Positions 1 to 3,513 of a stretch of DNA of 5,479 nt are shown here, piece by piece. This DNA comes from Alloprevotella tannerae (lineage in GTDB: Bacteria; Bacteroidota; Bacteroidia; Bacteroidales; Bacteroidaceae). The stretch covers positions 1-5,479 of the forward strand of contig JABZGO010000134.1 in assembly GCA_015259305.1 (NCBI GenBank), written 5' to 3'. Positions within the stretch are counted from its first letter, which is position 1; each line of letters opens with the position of its first letter. Below the pieces are notes generated by a model. That model was not told the DNA's origin. It saw only the letters and a program-made list of their open reading frames with translations, and ran no database searches. Made by a program: the position numbers and the translations under genes.

Positions 1-1427
1 GGAACTCCACCGGCAACCCACTCTTCTGCAGGAGCCGGCGTATTTTTTACAATAGCCATATAGCCGGTTTTCCCATTGGCAACCAATTGTGCTGCACTTG
101 TTCCTAATGCATAGCAATAGTTGCAGTCAAAATTTGATGGTGTTGCGCATCGACCCTCGTATCCGAAGAAGTGATGTAAAGCCGCAAACTTACCTTTAAA
201 CTTACCTTGTTCTTTCCATTCGTCTAAACGCTTAGCGCACATTTCACTAAGCATTTTTTCCGTCTCGATGAGAGATACTTGCACATTGCCATGCGGATCG
301 CGCCCTAAAGCCAACTGCTTTGCTACCTCCTCGGGAAGGCTTTTCAAAGTTGGTAGGTTTTCTGCAGAAACATGGTTCAAAATCCAAGCTAACAAATCAT
401 CAGACTTCAATCCCTTTGCTTCAATCTTAGCTAAATCAGAAGAAAGCAAGTCGCTCAGCTCGGCAATCAAACGCTTGAAAGCAGGAACGAATTCAATCAA
501 TCCTTCCGGAATCAAAATTGTGCCATAATAAAGTCCTTCTTCCGAACGTTTAACGACGACTTCACAAATCTGATTTACAATATCATCCAATGTCATATTG
601 TTGGCTTCCACCTCTTCACTAATAATGCAAATATTGGGTTGCGTCTGCAATGCACACTCTAAAGCTATGTGACTAGCTGAGCGGCCCATGAGTTTAATGA
701 AATGCCAATATTTACGCGCAGAGTTAGCATCGCGTTGTATATTACCTATCAACTCACTATAAGTTTTACAAGCAGAGTCAAATCCGAAGCTGGTTTCTAT
801 TTGGTCGTTCTTAAGATCCCCATCAATTGTTTTCGGACAGCCAATCACAGACACCCCTGCATTAATTGAGGCATAATATTCCGCCAACATGCACGCATTA
901 GTGTTTGAATCGTCACCACCAATAATGATTACAGCGTTAAGATTGAGTTGACGAATAATTTCTAAACCACTATCAAATTGCTCTTTAGTTTCCAGCTTTG
1001 TACGTCCAGAACCGATCATATCGAATCCACCTGTATTTCGATATTTATCAATGACTTCTGCTGTAAGTTCTTTGTATTTATGGTCTACTAAACCGCTAGG
1101 TCCCATTAAGAAACCATACAGCTTACTTTTAGGATTTTGCTTCTTTAATTCGTCAAATAAGCCGCAAATCACGTTATGGCCGCCGGGAGCTTGGCCTCCT
1201 GACAAAATTACACCAACATTGATCGGTGCATATTCTTTCACCTCCTTTGCAGGAGCGAATTCCACGAGAGGCATACCATAAGTATGCGGAAAGAGTCTTT
1301 TAATTTCTGCCTGATCGCCTACACTCTCCGTAGGAGCACCCTCAATAATGTCTACATTTCCGCGCAAGCCTTTTGGCAATTTGGGCTGATAGGACGAACG
1401 AGCCTTCTGTAATGCACTAATTTCCAT
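1..1427 (-). CDS. pfp: Pyrophosphate--fructose 6-phosphate 1-phosphotransferase (PPi-PFK), 3' end outside the window
   Basis: The minus-strand frame is open from ATG at 1427-1425 to the window edge, giving 475 codons of a family (long-type PPi-PFK) that is usually about 550 residues, so only the C-terminal end is missing. The enzyme interconverts fructose 6-phosphate and fructose 1,6-bisphosphate with PPi as phosphoryl donor, in the cytosol, as a reversible glycolytic step. Visible signatures in order are SGGQAPGGHN (residues 76-85, phosphate-binding glycine loop), GGDDSNTNA (170-178, with the GGDD form typical of PPi rather than ATP users), PKTIDGDLKN (198-207, catalytic Asp region, with the Lys typical of PPi enzymes), MGRSASH (247-253, sugar-phosphate binding) and YEGRC (423-427). 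The start is chosen because it gives the usual N-terminus MEISALQKAR and no upstream in-frame extension looks conserved. There is no Shine-Dalgarno sequence; the leader just before the ATG is AT-rich, as is normal in Bacteroidetes. The assignment is firm; PPi specificity follows from family motifs. Confidence 0.96.
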   Translation of the reverse strand, partial: MEISALQKARSSYQPKLPKGLRGNVDIIEGAPTESVGDQAEIKRLFPHTYGMPLVEFAPAKEVKEYAPINVGVILSGGQAPGGHNVICGLFDELKKQNPKSKLYGFLMGPSGLVDHKYKELTAEVIDKYRNTGGFDMIGSGRTKLETKEQFDSGLEIIRQLNLNAVIIIGGDDSNTNACMLAEYYASINAGVSVIGCPKTIDGDLKNDQIETSFGFDSACKTYSELIGNIQRDANSARKYWHFIKLMGRSASHIALECALQTQPNICIISEEVEANNMTLDDIVNQICEVVVKRSEEGLYYGTILIPEGLIEFVPAFKRLIAELSDLLSSDLAKIEAKGLKSDDLLAWILNHVSAENLPTLKSLPEEVAKQLALGRDPHGNVQVSLIETEKMLSEMCAKRLDEWKEQGKFKGKFAALHHFFGYEGRCATPSNFDCNYCYALGTSAAQLVANGKTGYMAIVKNTPAPAEEWVAGGV

Positions 1428-1688
1428 TTTCAAATCAAATAATTAGTTACTGAATACATCAAATTTGAAATCCGCGACACGATCAAAGAAGAAAAGGTTT
1501 TTTCTTCATCTATATAGCGGTTTCTATTTCGTCAGCGAAATTACATATTTGCTTAAGATAGGCCAAAGAAAATAGCAACTTTGTTTGAGATAATCAACTA
1601 AAAGTTCCCAAAGCGCATACAGACTTTACAAACATATACAATAAGGATAAAACAATTTTAAAGACTGGCGATAATTCCCCCTTTTAGG
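1428..1688. other. Intergenic region upstream of pfp, no gene seen
   Basis: No reading frame with coding character is present on either strand. The stretch is AT-rich and holds two small inverted repeats that would lie in the pfp leader if the candidate upstream promoter is used. One is GAAGAAAA / TTTTCTTC (1488-1495 with 1500-1507, 4-nt gap) and the other is ATTTCG / CGAAAT (1526-1531 with 1536-1541, 4-nt gap). Neither is followed by a clear T-tract, so neither is called as a terminator. A regulatory role is only possible. Confidence 0.5.
1629..1655 (-). promoter_or_regulatory. Candidate promoter for pfp
   Basis: On the minus strand, TATGTTTG (1636-1629) matches the Bacteroidetes -7 element TAnnTTTG exactly. 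A TTG lies upstream at 1655-1653, but the 16-nt gap is shorter than the 20 nt seen in the two plus-strand promoters of this window. If real, it would give pfp a 5' leader of roughly 195 nt. The call rests on a short motif in AT-rich DNA and is weak. Confidence 0.3.
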
Positions 1689-1719
1689 TTGTATATTAGA
1701 CATATTGGCTTTATCTTTG
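1689..1719 (+). promoter_or_regulatory. Bacteroidetes-type promoter of RNA unit 1
   Basis: TTG at 1689-1691 is followed after 20 nt by TATCTTTG (1712-1719), an exact TAnnTTTG match to the -7 element used by the Bacteroidetes primary sigma factor. The same spacing and nearly the same -7 element recur at 1907-1937 before the second unit. A shared box, AACAATTTTAAA, lies about 60 nt upstream of the -7 element in both copies (from 1651 here, from 1870 in copy 2) and could be an upstream activating element. Transcription would begin a few bases past 1719. Confidence 0.7.
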
Positions 1720-1723
1720 CAAT

Positions 1724-1790
1724 GTTTTTCATGGTATTAGATTTAAGGTTAGCAAGAGGTTGGTTGTCGTGAGACAATCAACCTTTACTT
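1724..1790 (+). ncRNA. Putative small RNA, copy 1 (conserved box plus GTGA-loop hairpin)
   Basis: A short transcript of about 65 nt is predicted between the promoter and a terminator-like hairpin. It contains the box ATGGTATTAGATTTAAGGTT (1731-1750), identical in copy 2, then a 12-bp stem AGGTTGGTTGTC / GACAATCAACCT (1757-1768 with 1773-1784) closed by a GTGA loop. Between copies the third stem pair is G-C here and A-T in copy 2, a compensatory change that supports selection on RNA structure. The box can also be read as a start, giving MVLDLRLARGWLS and a stop at 1770-1772. That frame is not kept in copy 2 because a 1-nt indel precedes the hairpin, so an RNA is preferred over a leader peptide. 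No gene follows on this strand. I cannot tie it to a named RNA family with confidence. Ends are approximate. Confidence 0.6.
1757..1790 (+). terminator. Hairpin terminator of RNA unit 1
   Basis: A 12-bp stem with one G-U pair and a GTGA tetraloop (1757-1784) is followed by a broken T-rich stretch (TTTACTTATT). The T-tract is weaker than in copy 2, so termination may be partial here. Confidence 0.55.
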
Positions 1791-1906
1791 ATTCATCTAT
1801 ACAACCCAAAAGCACAGCAACCGTACCCATTCGTAATTTATAGGTTGCAATTTAACGACTAAACACATAAACAATTTTAAACACTTCTGAAAAGGCACCG
1901 AATTAC
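1791..1906. other. Spacer between the two RNA units
   Basis: No coding frame is seen. The only recognisable element is the AACAATTTTAAA box (from 1870), matching the box at 1651 upstream of unit 1 at nearly the same distance (60 versus 61 nt) from the -7 element. This implies that the repeated unit begins well upstream of the promoter. Confidence 0.45.
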
Positions 1907-1937
1907 TTGCGACACAATTACCTTACCCTTATCTTCG
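1907..1937 (+). promoter_or_regulatory. Bacteroidetes-type promoter of RNA unit 2
   Basis: TTG at 1907-1909 and TATCTTCG at 1930-1937 are separated by 20 nt, exactly as in unit 1. The -7 element has one change from TAnnTTTG (C in place of the third T), so this copy may be weaker. Confidence 0.6.
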
Positions 1938-1941
1938 CGAT

Positions 1942-2006
1942 GTTTTCATGGTATTAGATTTAAGGTTAGTAAAGATTGGTTGTCGTGAGACACTCAATCT
2001 TTTTTT
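1942..2006 (+). ncRNA. Putative small RNA, copy 2 (conserved box plus GTGA-loop hairpin)
   Basis: This is the second copy of the unit. ATGGTATTAGATTTAAGGTT occurs at 1948-1967, followed by a hairpin with arms 1971-1984 and 1989-2002 and the same GTGA loop. One internal mismatch and one G-U pair occur in the stem. The outer stem reads AGATTG / CAATCT where copy 1 has AGGTTG / CAACCT, so both arms changed together. Read as protein from the box ATG, it would give MVLDLRLVKIGC and continue through the hairpin and T-tract to TGA at 2008-2010, unlike copy 1. It ends right beside the transposase remnant and has no plus-strand gene after it. Ends are approximate. Confidence 0.6.
1971..2006 (+). terminator. 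Intrinsic terminator of RNA unit 2
   Basis: A 14-bp stem (one G-U, one mismatch) with a GTGA loop is followed by an uninterrupted run of seven T (2000-2006), a classic Rho-independent terminator on the plus strand. Confidence 0.75.
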
Positions 2007-2039
2007 ATGACCTGTATGCTTCACCTTGTTGAGCAAATG

Positions 2040-2418
2040 TAGATAAGTCTTTCCGGAAATGTTAAGGATGTTGATCGTCCTCTTCTCGCAGGCTTCTTTC
2101 ATCATATAGAATGCAAATTCTTAATTCTGTAATCACGGTTCTGGTTGGCTGTCGCAAGAGTTATCTTGGCTATCGGTTCACGACATAACCCAAGATGATA
2201 TTATTTGGTCCTATGCGCCTCGAAAGCAACGATTAAGCCTCGCAGGCTCTACGGGTTCTCAGTTGTCCAAACATCATCGCGAACATCTGATTCCAGCAAG
2301 TGAAATGTTTCACATATCGGTTGCCATCATACTTGCGAACATAGTGGTTGAGCTGAGTCCTGTTCAGAAAAGCGGTTAATTGAGAGAATACGTATTTGTC
2401 TTGGAACATAGCAGCCAT
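2040..2418 (-). pseudogene. IS4-family transposase fragment (DUF4372-type N-terminus), frameshifted and truncated
   Basis: Three reading-frame pieces join into one family-like sequence. Piece A (2418-2260) reads MAAMFQDKYVFSQL, then RKYDGNRYVKHFTCWNQ and MMFGQL, the hallmark N-terminus of DUF4372-bearing IS4 transposases. A 1-nt loss after GQL moves to piece B (2257-2123): SLRGLIVAFEAHR, then YHLG and REPIAK, then ATANQNRDYRI. This piece carries two in-frame stops (TAG 2251-2249, TAA 2203-2201). A loss of about 4 nt leads to piece C (2117-2040): FAFYMMKEACEKR, then INILNISGKTYL. Family resemblance then stops, just before where the first catalytic Asp (YAFDSTT-like motif) should be. About 125 residues of a roughly 380-400 residue protein remain. 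The longest single open piece spans 2448-2233, but its last eight codons are an out-of-frame tail. The identification is from recognition of family sequence, not a search. Confidence 0.85.
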
Positions 2419-2511
2419 TTGTATTAGACTGCAAAGTTGCAAAATCAAGTCCGTTTCATTTCAAAAAACGTGTAATTGACTATATTTCAACAATTTCAAA
2501 AACTATTTATC

Positions 2512-2532
2512 CACTTTTACGGGACAGTAGTG
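2512..2532 (-). repeat. Possible terminal inverted repeat of the IS remnant
   Basis: The minus-strand sequence CACTACTGTCCCGTAAAAG lies about 95-110 bp upstream of the transposase start, a usual distance for an IS end, and its ACTGTCCCG core is a plausible terminus. With the opposite end missing it cannot be confirmed by pairing. Confidence 0.35.
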
Positions 2533-2652
2533 AAAAGGTATATCAAAATTTAAGGTTGAAAAGATATAAAGCAACCCCGATGAATCAAAACTACTGAGAT
2601 TCACCAGACATATTAAGCGAAATGCCGTTTATGTTAACTTTGAGAAATAAGT
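2533..2652. other. Short intergenic stretch between IS end and trxA terminator
   Basis: No gene or clear signal is seen. It includes ATTTAAGGTT (2548-2557), ten bases shared with the box of the two RNA units, but without a promoter, box start or hairpin around it, so it is taken as chance. Confidence 0.4.
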
Positions 2653-2690
2653 TAGAGGCAACAAGGTATGTTTGTCTCTTGTTGCCTCTA
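2653..2690 (-). terminator. Hairpin downstream of trxA, likely terminator
   Basis: A perfect 13-bp inverted repeat (TAGAGGCAACAAG / CTTGTTGCCTCTA, 2653-2665 with 2678-2690, 12-nt loop) begins 14 nt past the trxA stop codon. The downstream minus-strand sequence AACTTATTTCTC is only moderately T-rich, so it may act as a weak intrinsic terminator or as an mRNA 3'-end stabiliser. Confidence 0.7.
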
Positions 2691-2704
2691 TCATTTCTGA
2701 GTAA

Positions 2705-3019
2705 TTACAATAAAGCGTCAAACTTCTCTTGGAACATAGCTTTAGAGCCTGCGCCAACAGTCTTGTCAACCAACTCGCCATTCTTGAAAAACAGCACTGT
2801 CGGAACACTTCGAATACCAAAACGCGTTGTCAAGTCGGAATTTTCATCAACGTCACACTTTCCAACGTTAACACGGCCATCATACTCTACAGCCAATTCG
2901 TCAATAATTGGAGCAATCTTTTTGCAAGGGCCGCACCAAGTAGCTGAGAAATCCACGACAAGAGGTAAGCCAGCGTTTAACTCACTCTCAAAATTTGCAT
3001 CAGTGATAATTTTTTCCAT
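2705..3019 (-). CDS. trxA: Thioredoxin
   Basis: The 104-residue protein has the normal length of a classical cytosolic thioredoxin and covers the whole fold. It shows the active site WCGPC (residues 28-32, redox cysteines 29 and 32), the buried Asp23 in VVDFSATW, the cis-proline loop SVPT (71-74, Pro73) and the late FFKNGE and VGAG segments. It reduces disulfides in target proteins and is itself normally reduced by thioredoxin reductase; no reductase gene is in this window. One extra cysteine (Cys55 in GKCDVDEN) is present. There is no signal peptide, so it is cytoplasmic. It lies 83 bp downstream of the dnaE reading frame on the same strand and is followed by a strong hairpin, so it could be read from the dnaE transcript, its own promoter, or both. 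The ATG at 3019 gives the usual start MEKIITDANF; the leader is A/T-rich with no Shine-Dalgarno sequence. Confidence 0.97.
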   Translation of the reverse strand: MEKIITDANFESELNAGLPLVVDFSATWCGPCKKIAPIIDELAVEYDGRVNVGKCDVDENSDLTTRFGIRSVPTVLFFKNGELVDKTVGAGSKAMFQEKFDALL

Positions 3020-3040
3020 TGTTTCTATTTTATATGGTTG

Positions 3041-3063
3041 AATATATATTATTATTAGTGCAA
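3041..3063 (-). promoter_or_regulatory. Weak candidate promoter for trxA
   Basis: The 83-bp dnaE-trxA gap is very AT-rich. On the minus strand a TTG (3063-3061) is followed by a TATATT-containing stretch that only partly fits TAnnTTTG (3'-half TTCA). Spacing is not ideal. An own promoter for trxA is possible but not shown. Confidence 0.2.
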
Positions 3064-3102
3064 TATCTGTGCCATTATTTTTTGTATGTGGTACATAACG
3101 AC

Positions 3103-3510
3103 CTAGTTGATAGCATAGTTTATAGCTTCACAATTATCTAAGAAGTCGGTAAGCTTATTATCTATAGCGATCTTACCTCCTCCATAAACTAAGGATATAC
3201 TTCTTTCTTTCAAATCTTTAGCTACGATTTTCAATTCTGTTTTACCAGCATCACGTTTAATCAATCCACAAAGTTCTTCAGCCATAGCAGCACTAAAGAG
3301 TTCGATATTTAGCGTAATGGTCATACTATTTAGCAGCCTTTCCTTAGCATCTGAAAGAAAAGATATTTCATTATACTTTAAGTCAAACTCTCCATCTTTG
3401 AATCGCCTTGGTGTAACGTGAGCCCGTATAAATAGGAAATTACCCTTCGTATTGTACTGCTTTCCGAACCTTGCCCAGTCGTCTCCCCAAAACATCAACT
3501 CGTAAGCACC
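3103..3510 (-). pseudogene. dnaE: C-terminal remainder of DnaE, cut off by an in-frame stop
   Basis: This frame is the direct continuation of dnaE after the TAA at 3513-3511: same frame, no indel, and the sequence resumes at once with GAYELMFWGDDWARFGKQYN, the expected second half of the OB fold. It then runs through FLFIRAHVTPRRF and EISFLSDAKERLL to a TAG at 3105-3103. Its 135 codons contain no further stop and keep normal DnaE character, so the lesion is isolated. It carries the rest of the OB domain and the extreme C-terminal region, which in E. coli alpha binds the tau subunit of the clamp loader. A separate start could only be TTG 3498 or ATG 3495, which would begin in the middle of a beta-barrel, so independent expression as a functional protein is unlikely. 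It could be genuine nonsense or a sequence error. Confidence 0.85.
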
Positions 3511-3513
3511 TTA
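3511..3513 (-). other. Premature in-frame TAA within dnaE
   Basis: The codon between KLEDY and GAYELMFWG is TAA. Frame and length on both sides are intact, pointing to one substitution, most simply a Ser codon TCA changed to TAA. TAA is also the stop of trxA in this window, so a general reassignment of TAA is excluded. Confidence 0.95.

Larger units (their letters stand above)
2040..2532 (-). mobile_element. Truncated IS4-family insertion sequence remnant
   Basis: The region holds a decayed N-terminal third of an IS4-family transposase plus about 110 bp upstream of it, ending at a possible left terminus, CACTACTGTCCCGTAAAAGTG on the minus strand (2532-2512). No matching second end is found in the intergenic DNA to the left, and all sequence coding for the catalytic region is absent, so the element is a non-mobile scar. 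The left limit is set by loss of recognisable transposase sequence near 2040, about 35 bp beyond the terminator of RNA unit 2. The right limit is tentative. Confidence 0.6.

Noticed and set aside
268..1281. Plus-strand open frames at 268-528 and 1051-1281
   Set aside because: They are antisense to pfp, whose motifs are unmistakable in the minus-strand frame.
1724..2006. CRISPR-like repeat pair
   Set aside because: There are only two copies, unequal flanks, and each copy has its own promoter and terminator; no array or cas gene is seen.
2548..2557. A third copy of the RNA-unit box (ATTTAAGGTT)
   Set aside because: Only ten bases match and no promoter, ATG-containing first half or hairpin accompanies them.
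1428..2704. tRNA, rRNA or known riboswitch in the intergenic region
   Set aside because: No cloverleaf, TTC-arm consensus or recognisable aptamer core was found by eye on either strand.
2622..3041. A 139-codon plus-strand open frame across trxA
   Set aside because: It lies entirely antisense to the well-supported thioredoxin gene and its terminator and has no recognisable protein character.
3103..3498. A separate 131-residue gene of unknown function
   Set aside because: It is in the same frame as dnaE, contains the second half of the OB fold and C-terminus, and would need to start inside a domain.
3511..3513. Recoding of the dnaE stop (selenocysteine, pyrrolysine, genetic-code change)
   Set aside because: The codon is TAA, not TGA or TAG, and TAA is used as a normal stop by trxA here; homologues are expected to carry an ordinary Ser.
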